Origin: an uncultured Anaerolineae bacterium
GTDB lineage: Bacteria > Chloroflexota > Anaerolineae > Promineifilales > Promineifilaceae
Direction of reading: 5' to 3'
Assembly (NCBI GenBank): GCA_905479495.1
Contig: CAJQMR010000010.1
Span: 434,001 to 498,000, forward strand
Length of the DNA: 64,000 bases
In this document: one piece after another, positions 55,535 through 63,016 of the stretch
Numbering within the stretch: the stretch's first letter is position 1
Layout of the letters: the number at the start of each line of letters is the position of its first letter
The notes under the pieces: model-generated
Told to the model about the DNA's origin: nothing
Seen by the model: the letters and a program-made list of their open reading frames with translations, nothing else
Database searches by the model: none
Made by a program: the position numbers and the translations under genes

Positions 55535-56626
55535 TCAGGTGAATGATTCTCCGTCGAGGAAGCTTTCTAGCATGGTGCAGACGGTTTTGATGGCTTCGTG
55601 GCGCGCTTCGTAGCGACGGCCGTTTATACTCAACGTTACGTGCACCAACCGCGCCAGCCGCAAGGCGTCTAAATGGTGAATGACGGTGGGGGGCCGCAAA
55701 CGTAGACGGCGGGCTAATTCTGCTGGCGTAAGGGGTTCTTCAGACAGGTAACGTAAGATGCGCAAACGGGTGGGATCGGCTAGGGCTTTTAACATTTGGT
55801 ACAGCAGTTCTGGCACCGTTTCCCCTGGAACAAGCGAAACGCCATCGGGGCGACCACCAAACAAAAAGAGCCAACGTTTATTGTCTTTGGAAAAGGGAAT
55901 AAACATAGATAGGGGCGTGGTCCAAAAGGAAGGAATCAAGACCAGCTCTTCCATTTCCTGTGTTTTATCAAATTCAAAGCGCAGCCCTTGCGAAAGCTCG
56001 TTGAGTAGGTCAGGTAGGTCTAATTTTTTTGCCAGGGCTTTGGCTTCAGTCACGCGTGCTTCCAGCGGTTTTAAGATGCGTGCCTCTTCCTCTTTAAAGA
56101 ACACATCGTAGTACACTTGTAAGGCATTGAGCATTTTTTGGCTGTATTCGGCCGTATTTGCCCAAATCTCCAACATGCCTACCAGATCATCATCTGAAAT
56201 CTTCTTGCTCTTACCCGTTTCTTTTTTATACATTTCAGCGAGTTGGGTTCGCAACGCTTTTTTGTCTTTGGCGTCCCAAGTGCCTTGATCCGCAATACGG
56301 AAGAGCAGTTCCTGCCGGTCTTCCTCCATATAATACGCAGCTAATTCCTTCATTCTCTGCTCTGCTGGAATAGCTGCAAGTTTTTTGAGGATCGCGGCAC
56401 TGTTTTTCGACCCATCTTGATTGACCAACCAAGGAATCGCCCAAAAATGATGGTTTTCGACAGCTCCCTGCAAAAATTCGCGTTGTTCGACGGGTAAACG
56501 GGAACGAACACCAGCAGCCCACGATCCTCTCAAACCATATCGAGCCGGATCATGGATTACATTCAGGCTGGTGAACAAATCATATGCGGTGCCAATCTCC
56601 CAAGTTAACTGCGGTGTCATTCCCAT
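55535..56626 (-). CDS. ArsR-type winged-helix regulator with large N-terminal domain
   Basis: A 363-residue protein whose last 90 residues are a typical ArsR/SmtB winged helix (LADPTRLRILRYLSEEPLTPAELARRL and RPPTVIHHLDALRLARLV). The first 270 residues are helical, unrelated to metal-sensing ArsR proteins, and probably bind a ligand or another protein. No Cys metal site is visible. Such a C-terminal HTH arrangement is also seen in DUF5937-type regulators of Chloroflexota and Actinobacteria. It may control the MFS gene, which lies upstream on the same strand, 121 bp away. Confidence 0.82.
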   Translation of the reverse strand: MGMTPQLTWEIGTAYDLFTSLNVIHDPARYGLRGSWAAGVRSRLPVEQREFLQGAVENHHFWAIPWLVNQDGSKNSAAILKKLAAIPAEQRMKELAAYYMEEDRQELLFRIADQGTWDAKDKKALRTQLAEMYKKETGKSKKISDDDLVGMLEIWANTAEYSQKMLNALQVYYDVFFKEEEARILKPLEARVTEAKALAKKLDLPDLLNELSQGLRFEFDKTQEMEELVLIPSFWTTPLSMFIPFSKDNKRWLFLFGGRPDGVSLVPGETVPELLYQMLKALADPTRLRILRYLSEEPLTPAELARRLRLRPPTVIHHLDALRLARLVHVTLSINGRRYEARHEAIKTVCTMLESFLDGESFT

Positions 56627-56747
56627 GTAATATTATTTCCTACGTATCCCATCTATCTTAAAATTTTTCAACTCTGTCCTGTAGTTATAAACCACAACGG
56701 CCGTATGGTGCAAAAAATCTTCGTTCCGTCTCAACTAAAACAACTTC

Positions 56748-58232
56748 CTAGCTGTCCTTACCTTGCTGCGGAAAATCTGCCCCAATTTGTCGCATTTCCA
56801 AGGCAATGGCTTTTAAAGCTTGCTGATTTTGGGCTGTGTGCGGTGCCTGCCGCAACACCTGTCGTTCTTCAGTGAGCTCATTGAGACGTTTTTTAAGAAC
56901 GGCCGTTTGCACCACCACCTCATGATCCAACAACAAATCCTCCGCATTCCGTATCGCCGGGAATAAATAGCCACCCAGGCCAACCGCCACGCCAACCAGC
57001 CCGGTAATCACAAACATCACGCTCATACCAGCCCCGGCCCCCGTGCCTACCAGCCAGCCAAACAAAGGTGCCAACACCCCGTCCGGCTGCATTGCCGGTT
57101 CAAAAAAATTATCGGCCAGAGGCCCGGCCAACGCGGTGGCTACCGGGGCGGTAACCTGAGCAATCAGTCGGCGCACGGCAAAGACACGTCCCTGCACATC
57201 CGGCGCGACCTTCGCCTGCCAGATTGCCTGGTTCGACCCGTTAAGAATTGGAATAATGAACTGGCCCAGAAAAGCAGCACTGGCCCAAATAAACACACCC
57301 TGCCCAATTCCCATCAGTGCCTGGCCAAAAATGCTGGTGGCAATCATCCCCACCAACACACCGTTCACCTTACGCTTTGGCCCGCCCCAGGTGCTAAGCA
57401 GCAGGCCACCCACTACACCACCAATGGCTCCCAACGACTGCACACTGGCCAACGCTATCTCATTATTACCTGTGCGCGCCAAAATCATGGGTACCATGAC
57501 GGCAAAGCCAAACATCGCCAGAAAGTTAATAAAGAAAAAGACCATTTGCAGGCCCAACAAACTCGGCTTTTCAAAAATGTAGCGAAAGCCATAGGCCGAC
57601 TCTTGCAGTAGACTGCCCTGCCCCGTTCGGCCCTCGGCCGTCACTTCTGGTTGGGGAATATGCACGATGAACAAAGCAAAGATGGCAAAAAGGAACGTAG
57701 CTACGTCAATGCCCATGATGCCTACTAAACCCAGCGGCCCTAACAATGCCCCGGCAAAAGCAGGTGCCAAAATGCCAGAAGCTGAACCCGCCAATGACAG
57801 CATGCCTGCGGCACGGCCGTATTGCTCTTTGGGCAGCATCATCGTCACTGCCGCTGAATAAGCCGGAAATTGGAACGCATTGGCCGCCCCCGCCAGCAAA
57901 TTAGCCACATAAATATGCCAGATTTCCAAGCTCTCTGACGCCAACAGCATAAGCAAAAAGATGGTGGCAATACCTGCTAGCAAATCGCTAACAATCATGA
58001 CTGTTTTACGATTGGCCCGATCAACAATAGCCCCAGCTATGGGACTAAACAACACGCTGGGAGCCATAAAAAAGAAAATGGCCCAGGTAAGGGCCGTAGC
58101 CTCACCTGTTTGTTGAAAAATCCAGAAGGAGAGGGCAAAGTTGGTCATGCCTGTACCCAGCATAGATACAACTTGACCCAGCCAAACAACGACAAAACCC
58201 CGCATTCCCGAGGGCTGTGCTGAAAATCTCAT
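56748..58232 (-). CDS. MFS transporter with C-terminal coiled-coil tail
   Basis: The 494-residue protein has about 12 transmembrane segments and MFS landmarks: GQVVSMLGTGMTNFALSFWIF in helix 1 and SPIAGAIVDRANRKTVMI in loop 2-3. It resembles the macrolide-efflux/enterobactin-exporter branch (MFS_3). After the last helix there is a cytosolic tail of about 65 residues (LKKRLNELTEERQVLRQ) with coiled-coil character. GGGAG lies about nine bases before the ATG. Substrate unknown; drug or siderophore export is plausible. Confidence 0.9.
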   Translation of the reverse strand: MRFSAQPSGMRGFVVVWLGQVVSMLGTGMTNFALSFWIFQQTGEATALTWAIFFFMAPSVLFSPIAGAIVDRANRKTVMIVSDLLAGIATIFLLMLLASESLEIWHIYVANLLAGAANAFQFPAYSAAVTMMLPKEQYGRAAGMLSLAGSASGILAPAFAGALLGPLGLVGIMGIDVATFLFAIFALFIVHIPQPEVTAEGRTGQGSLLQESAYGFRYIFEKPSLLGLQMVFFFINFLAMFGFAVMVPMILARTGNNEIALASVQSLGAIGGVVGGLLLSTWGGPKRKVNGVLVGMIATSIFGQALMGIGQGVFIWASAAFLGQFIIPILNGSNQAIWQAKVAPDVQGRVFAVRRLIAQVTAPVATALAGPLADNFFEPAMQPDGVLAPLFGWLVGTGAGAGMSVMFVITGLVGVAVGLGGYLFPAIRNAEDLLLDHEVVVQTAVLKKRLNELTEERQVLRQAPHTAQNQQALKAIALEMRQIGADFPQQGKDS

Positions 58233-58332
58233 TCTTTATTACTCCCGCAAAAGACCTGTCAGATTTTCCTCTTCCTCTCTACGCTATCATTGATAAACTA
58301 GATAGATCTATTTGTTTAAAAGTAGGAAGAGC

Positions 58333-58382
58333 GGGAACCGACCTAGATCCAAACCCCTTATGTTTTTCAACGGCCGGTTCCC
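58333..58382. repeat. Hairpin upstream of the MFS gene
   Basis: GGGAACCG (58333-58340) pairs with CGGTTCCC (58375-58382). It lies in the 190-bp spacer between MBL and MFS genes together with a 10-bp palindrome ATAGATCTAT near 58300. Either could be regulatory. Confidence 0.3.
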
Positions 58383-58423
58383 ACAGTTCCCAGAGAAGAG
58401 GAAAAGCATGTAACTGAGGATAT

Positions 58424-59053
58424 TTACATATCCCAGGTTGCATCACCAAAAAAATCGCCGTGATCTTTGGCCAAGAAAGCCTCGATCGCTGCTCGACGGT
58501 CGCCCAAACGAAAGTGCGGACCATGCCCTGGATAGCAGACCGTATCATCTGTCCAGGGCAACACGACGTTGCGCAATGTTTCTAAAGTCGTTTTAAACCC
58601 TTCACTTGTCCAGGTGCGGCCGGGGCCGCCATCAAAAATCGTGTCGCCAACAACAACACGCTGGTCATCTACCAACATGAAGCAGATTTGATCACCAATA
58701 TGCCCAGGTGCATACACAGCTCGCAGCGTATGTTCACCAACAGAAACGGTATCACCGTCACGCAGCCAGCGGTCTGCCTGAATATCTTTGCCACCTGGCT
58801 CATGCGGACCATCATTGCCCATTACCGGCACAGCCAGCGCTTCTCGCATTTCTGGCAAAGCCCCAATGTGATCAATATGGGTATGCGTCAACAAAATGGC
58901 CACTGGCTGGCTATCGCCTAGCATCTCGCGCAACGTTTCCGGGTCATCACCAGGATCGATGAGGACACTTTGGTTGCTGCTGGGGCAGATTAACGCATAG
59001 GTATTCATTCCCCACGGACCCACCTGACGGGTAACCAATTTCAGTTTTGACAT
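58424..59053 (-). CDS. MBL-fold metallo-hydrolase
   Basis: The 209-residue protein carries the metallo-beta-lactamase signature HTHIDH (H57, H59, D61, H62), APGHIGDQ, VVGDTIFDGGPGRT and YPGHGPHF, a complete dinuclear site. It resembles the glyoxalase II-like/YcbL subgroup that hydrolyses thioesters. No signal peptide. AAGGAG lies eight bases before the ATG. The 29-codon micro-ORF lies 90 bp upstream on the same strand. Confidence 0.93.
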   Translation of the reverse strand: MSKLKLVTRQVGPWGMNTYALICPSSNQSVLIDPGDDPETLREMLGDSQPVAILLTHTHIDHIGALPEMREALAVPVMGNDGPHEPGGKDIQADRWLRDGDTVSVGEHTLRAVYAPGHIGDQICFMLVDDQRVVVGDTIFDGGPGRTWTSEGFKTTLETLRNVVLPWTDDTVCYPGHGPHFRLGDRRAAIEAFLAKDHGDFFGDATWDM

Positions 59054-59143
59054 TCCGCACTCCTTTTTGTAACAACGACTTGGCTTTTACAATTTTACCT
59101 AAAATGGTACGTCTTCTGACTAGAAAACTGCAAAAACCTCATT

Positions 59144-59233
59144 TTAAGGAATGGTAATGTACCATTGAATGGTCCAACTTGATTGTTTTTCCTCAGATTC
59201 GGCCGTTTTGGGGGCGGTGTTTTTATCAGACAT
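59144..59233 (-). CDS. Possible 29-residue micro-protein behind a perfect ribosome binding site
   Basis: AAGGAG (59244-59239), five bases of spacing and ATG at 59233 open a 29-codon frame that ends in TAA. The peptide is polar and Lys/Glu-rich at first (MSDKNTAPKTAESEEK) and hydrophobic with two Trp near the end (SWTIQWYITIP). It lies between three hairpins and the MBL gene, all on the minus strand. It could be a real small protein or a leader peptide. The ribosome binding site is among the best in the window. Confidence 0.5.
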   Translation of the reverse strand: MSDKNTAPKTAESEEKQSSWTIQWYITIP

Positions 59234-59250
59234 ATGATCTCCTTCTAAAT

Positions 59251-59396
59251 AGCTTCTCGCAGGCTCACCAACTCAAGAACCTGCGGGAAGCTAGTGTTCC
59301 GCCAAACAAATATAGACGGATACGCATTTGGAGCGGAACACTTAAACTGAAGCAAATTTCCACAGTATCTATCCATCAAAAGAAGTTTGCTTCAGT
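59251..59396 (-). ncRNA. Three contiguous hairpins, possible structured leader or small RNA
   Basis: Hairpin 1 (59251-59292) has 13-bp arms AGCTTCTCGCAGG/CCTGCGGGAAGCT with one wobble. Hairpin 2 (59293-59342) has perfect 10-bp arms AGTGTTCCGC/GCGGAACACT. Hairpin 3 (59346-59396) has perfect 11-bp arms ACTGAAGCAAA/TTTGCTTCAGT. They abut one another and end six bases from the ribosome binding site of the micro-ORF. No T-run follows any of them. A clustered repeat element is the alternative. Confidence 0.45.
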
Positions 59397-59411
59397 ACTA
59401 GACTACTTATA

Positions 59412-59963
59412 CTAACCAGCCGATTGAAAAACGGCCGCAGAATATCCCATCTGCTGCAATACAGTATACAAAGGGGTTGGGTCTGCCATGCGCACCGCAC
59501 CGAACCACCATTCACCTTGCGCACCACGGAACACATAGGCACCAGCTGCATGACGGCCGTCAATCGGAATCAACAGCTGCGTCGGATCACCCGTGCGGGC
59601 CAGTGTGTTAAATTGCAACGGACGATCAAAGTAAAGCTCAACTACCAGTGAATCCTCAGCATAGTCAGCCAATGTCTGATCTGAGAGGCCAATGCTGACC
59701 AGATCGGTATTATTAAACTTGCTCAAGGCCTGAACGGCCGCTTCCGAAAGTTCATTGTAATAATCCGTGCCCGGCTGCAAGACCGTCCGTACGCCATTAT
59801 CCACAACCACAATTCGCGAAGGTGGGTCCAAGACAGCCGCTTTGCCCTGGAACCAGAGCCAGCTGCCGCTGTTGAAGGCGTTTAATAGGTAAACGCCAAT
59901 AACTGTAATCAAAATCAATATAAGAAAAGGTTCAATCACCTTTATCTTATTGGGATGTTTCAT
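59412..59963 (-). CDS. Membrane-anchored protein of unknown function
   Basis: The 183 residues begin with a basic stretch and one hydrophobic segment (about 11-29), and the rest should be outside. The soluble part is a mixed alpha/beta domain (VVVDNGVRTVLQPGTDYYNELSEAAVQAL) with no known motif. The start codon overlaps the preceding gene's stop by one base (TGATG), so it is translationally coupled to the AHSA1-PDZ-DinB gene. Confidence 0.75.
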   Translation of the reverse strand: MKHPNKIKVIEPFLILILITVIGVYLLNAFNSGSWLWFQGKAAVLDPPSRIVVVDNGVRTVLQPGTDYYNELSEAAVQALSKFNNTDLVSIGLSDQTLADYAEDSLVVELYFDRPLQFNTLARTGDPTQLLIPIDGRHAAGAYVFRGAQGEWWFGAVRMADPTPLYTVLQQMGYSAAVFQSAG

Positions 59964-61186
59964 CAGACTGTCTCCAATGCTTCTCGCGCAGTGGTGAGAA
60001 GCGCTTGAATCTCACCAATATGGGACCGTGTATGGCCAGGCAAGCCATTCAAAAAACCATTGGCGATGTTGTGATAGGTTGCCTTGCGGGCCACCGTGGC
60101 TTCTGGCAAGTTCGCCAGCAGGGCCACCGTTTCCGCTTCGGTTCGTTTCCAAAGGGCGACCATGTCAGCCAACGTAGGGTAAACGGCCGTTACCGACTTC
60201 ACCCAGGCCGCAGGATTGTTGGGGAAACCGTCCAACACGCCATCCGTAATTTGCGTGGCTGCACCCATTTGACTCCCGCGCTCAGTAGTGATGAGATGCG
60301 CCAAAAGCTCTTTCACATTCCAACTATTTTCATCAGGTCGATAGTCAGCCTCCGCTTCGGTAGCGTTGGCCAAAACTTCGTCTAGTTCCTTGTCCAGTTG
60401 GGCATATGCGGCTTCAAGTGCCTCAGCCAGGGCAGCAGGTGCGGCTGGAATGTCAGGCACGGGGCGAGTCATCAGGTCCATAACCGCCTGTTTACGCTCT
60501 CCATCTCGATAATAGGTTACTTTAAAGGAGTCTCCGGGGCGATACGGCCGTATCGCTTCTTGCAAACTGGGGAAATCCTTCGTCACGCTGCCGCCTATGT
60601 CTACAATAATGTCGTTGGCCTGCAAATCAGCCGCCGCCGCGCCTGTCTTGGCCATTGTGCCGCTGATACGGATGCCACCTTCAGCATCAACGCCCAGGTC
60701 TTCGGCCTGCTCGGCTGTCACCACGCCAGATATCAAGATGCCCATAAATGCGCGATCATAAACTCGTTTGTCCAGGCCAGTTTCCAGAACGGCCTTAAGG
60801 TTGGTTAATCCGGCTTCCCAGCCTTCCTGCAAACCTTGCCGCATTTCAGCTGCATCTTCACCAGCTGGCAAATCGCTATGAATCAGCTTAACTTGGGTAC
60901 CATTAGCCACAGGCTCTAGCGTAAATGTAACCGTGGAAACGGTTGGCTCATTTTTACCCTGCCATGAGTAAACAACCTCTTTATCCTGCTCCAGCTTTTG
61001 GAACTCACCAGCAGCATAAAACCCTTGCTGCCAATACAAATACAGTCGCCCACCAACTCGGGTTGATACCTGGGAATTGTTACATAACCATTCTCGCATG
61101 GCGGCCCCATTGGTGAGTGCGTAGTAAACGGCCGTTGGTGCTGCTTGAACTTCTTGTGCAAAAGTTAATTCGGTTGTCTTGCTCAT
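59963..61186 (-). CDS. Three-domain fusion: SRPBCC/AHSA1, PDZ and DinB-like
   Basis: A 407-residue cytosolic protein. Residues about 1-142 are an SRPBCC/AHSA1 ligand-binding barrel (FAQEVQAAPTAVYYALTNGAAMREWL). Residues about 148-240 are a PDZ domain (MGILISGVVTAEQAEDLGV, DIIVDIGGSVTKDFPSL). Residues about 255-400 are a DinB-like four-helix bundle with candidate metal histidines in LLAHLITTERG and GHTRSHIGEIQ. I know no characterised protein with this order. GGAGG precedes the ATG. It follows a small protein whose promoter has tandem palindromes. Confidence 0.85.
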   Translation of the reverse strand: MSKTTELTFAQEVQAAPTAVYYALTNGAAMREWLCNNSQVSTRVGGRLYLYWQQGFYAAGEFQKLEQDKEVVYSWQGKNEPTVSTVTFTLEPVANGTQVKLIHSDLPAGEDAAEMRQGLQEGWEAGLTNLKAVLETGLDKRVYDRAFMGILISGVVTAEQAEDLGVDAEGGIRISGTMAKTGAAAADLQANDIIVDIGGSVTKDFPSLQEAIRPYRPGDSFKVTYYRDGERKQAVMDLMTRPVPDIPAAPAALAEALEAAYAQLDKELDEVLANATEAEADYRPDENSWNVKELLAHLITTERGSQMGAATQITDGVLDGFPNNPAAWVKSVTAVYPTLADMVALWKRTEAETVALLANLPEATVARKATYHNIANGFLNGLPGHTRSHIGEIQALLTTAREALETV

Positions 61187-61236
61187 TTCTGCCTCCGTTG
61201 GAAAAGATTAAGTTTGACTAAAAACACCAATTTAAG

Positions 61237-61479
61237 TTAAGCAGTCTGTGGTTTACGTATAGATTGCGAGCACATTGGCTGTGCTGCATGGGATTTCAAA
61301 TTTTTTCCAAACGCAATGAAAAATTCGCCGCTAAAAAGAAAGAATCGATCTTTCAGATTATTGTTGTTGGTACGTTTGGGCATGGTGAACGGCCGTTTCC
61401 GCTGACTCGCTTCAAGCCGTTCCTTCTGATATTGACGATTGTGCTCATAAAAGGTATCTGGGTGCATAAAATAGTTCAT
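61237..61479 (-). CDS. Small basic protein of unknown function
   Basis: Three in-frame ATGs follow AGGAGA; the third, at 61479, has the best spacing (seven bases) and gives 80 residues. The protein is basic and hydrophilic at first (MNYFMHPDTFYEHNRQYQKERLEASQRK) if broken at the second Tyr, with a Phe-rich middle. There is no recognisable domain. It lies 50 bp upstream of the AHSA1 fusion gene and 155 bp downstream of a strong promoter, so a leader function is also possible. Confidence 0.5.
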   Translation of the reverse strand: MNYFMHPDTFYEHNRQYQKERLEASQRKRPFTMPKRTNNNNLKDRFFLFSGEFFIAFGKNLKSHAAQPMCSQSIRKPQTA

Positions 61480-61605
61480 CATCATTCTCCTGCCGCCACA
61501 AGCGGACAGCACAAGCGGATATCGATTGTGCAAACTGTAACTATCAAAATCAGCAAATTGTTGGCCAAATGGGGCCAAGTTGATAAAATTGGGTCATTAG
61601 GTCGG

Positions 61606-61669
61606 TATCTAATGTATTAGATAACTATCTAACTAGTTAGATGATAATCTAACACACTCTTTTTGTCAA
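61606..61669 (-). promoter_or_regulatory. Near-consensus promoter overlapped by two palindromic operators
   Basis: On the minus strand TTGACA (61669-61664), 17 bases, TATCAT (61646-61641). A perfect 16-bp palindrome ATCTAACTAGTTAGAT (61627-61642) overlaps the -10 element and the predicted start; a second, TATCTAAT-GT-ATTAGATA (61606-61623), lies just downstream. A half-site GATAATCTAA precedes. This is a typical repressor arrangement controlling the small protein and the AHSA1-PDZ-DinB operon. Confidence 0.75.
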
Positions 61670-61967
61670 TACTTTTGGCAAATTTGTTTGCTGTTCCCAC
61701 CTCCCCTAGCTCTACAACCCAGTAAAACAGTTCACAACCAACAACAACCCACAATTTCATAACATTCCTTACAACTACTTGGAATTTATCTCCCTGCCGA
61801 TTACAATGCAGCCAGCGTGTTTCTACAATTTGTTCCAATTTATGGAAAAGCGGGCAAGTCTTTGAACTTGAGAAAGCTTACTATCCCCGCTTTTACACAG
61901 GTAATCGGCCCAATTGGCTTGTTTTGTCCGCAAATCTTTTCGCCGATTACAATGATGGGAGGTACGT

Positions 61968-62981
61968 ATGAACTTTAGGCATCCCCTTATTATTGGCGTA
62001 GCAATTCTGTTTCTAGGTTTTGTGACTGTCTCAGCCTATGAGGCATTTAATATTGCAGGCATCATCCTGTTGGTGGTGCTAATCATATCGTTTGTCATTA
62101 TTGTCAGAGTTGCCATTCCTAAAGCAGCACTCATTGATGAAATGGAAGTTGGCGTGATTTTCAATCGTTTCAACAATAGCTTCTCCCGTTTTGCTATAGG
62201 CAAAGATCCCAAGACAGTTCAGCGAACTCACAGTCGGCGCACCCAAGGTTGGATTTCATTTGGTCGTCAGATTTTTAGTTTTAATGATCCCTATCGGGAA
62301 AGACTCCGACGGTATGAAGAAATTCGGGCCACGATTCCCAAAAAATCTCAAACAGCCAAAGGGAAGCTAGAAAATGTGCGTACGGCCGATGGCATCCCGA
62401 TCACCATCTCTTGGAAAGTTTCCTACACAGTTGACGTGACGCTAATCAGCCCAGGGCTAGAGCATAAAATGGCTCGGGCCTTGCCTGAACATTCTACAAA
62501 GATGGTTACCGGCAAAGTGGACCGTGCCATCAAACATTTAGTGGAACTACGCTCTATTCAATCTTTATATGAATTTGGCACCTTGCATGAACAAGGGGTT
62601 ATTCAGGCGTTGGAACAAGAGGTTTGCCAGCGGGTCAACCGACAGCTTAGCCAGCCAGTAAATTTAGGCTTCGAAGAAATAAAGCCCAAAGACGTCTCAC
62701 TGGGACCCATTGAAATGCCCGCCAAGGTAGAAAAGGCGCTAGAGTTATCCCATCAACGGAAAATCCAAACAGAAATGGTAGCAGGTGCTATGGAGCGGCT
62801 GCAAAGAGCCGTCAATGGTTTTTCGGCAGAGGATGTGCGTCGTTTGTCTGAGCTAGAACGGCTACGCATTTTAGACGATAAAGAGATACGCTCTCTTTAT
62901 CTCTCCGACGCTTTTGTAGGTAGTGAGTCGGTGAACTTGCAGAAGAAGCTAAACGGCCGTTCTTCCTCCGAGGACAATTAA
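61968..62981 (+). CDS. SPFH/Band 7-family membrane protein
   Basis: The 337-residue protein has two hydrophobic segments (about residues 7-25 and 30-50) and then an SPFH domain (about 55-285: VRTADGIPITISWKVSYTVD, KMVTGKVDRAIKHLVELRSIQ), with a short helical C-terminus in place of the long flotillin coiled coil. SPFH proteins form ring-like membrane assemblies and hold proteases or lipids. GGGAGG lies before the ATG. The gene is divergent from the palindrome-controlled operon and has its own terminator. Confidence 0.87.
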   Translation: MNFRHPLIIGVAILFLGFVTVSAYEAFNIAGIILLVVLIISFVIIVRVAIPKAALIDEMEVGVIFNRFNNSFSRFAIGKDPKTVQRTHSRRTQGWISFGRQIFSFNDPYRERLRRYEEIRATIPKKSQTAKGKLENVRTADGIPITISWKVSYTVDVTLISPGLEHKMARALPEHSTKMVTGKVDRAIKHLVELRSIQSLYEFGTLHEQGVIQALEQEVCQRVNRQLSQPVNLGFEEIKPKDVSLGPIEMPAKVEKALELSHQRKIQTEMVAGAMERLQRAVNGFSAEDVRRLSELERLRILDDKEIRSLYLSDAFVGSESVNLQKKLNGRSSSEDN

Positions 62982-62984
62982 AAT

Positions 62985-63010
62985 CAAGGGCAGGCTTCGG
63001 CCTGCCCTTG
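62985..63010. terminator. Bidirectional hairpin with TTCG loop between convergent genes
   Basis: CAAGGGCAGGC and GCCTGCCCTTG form a perfect 11-bp stem around TTCG. The minus side is followed by ATTTTAATT, the plus side by TAAACATT, so the U-tracts are moderate. Confidence 0.75.
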
Positions 63011-63016
63011 TAAACA

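Noticed and set aside
59251..59396. Integron attC-like sites
   Set aside because: No RYYYAAC/GTTRRRY core sites, no integrase and no cassette array.
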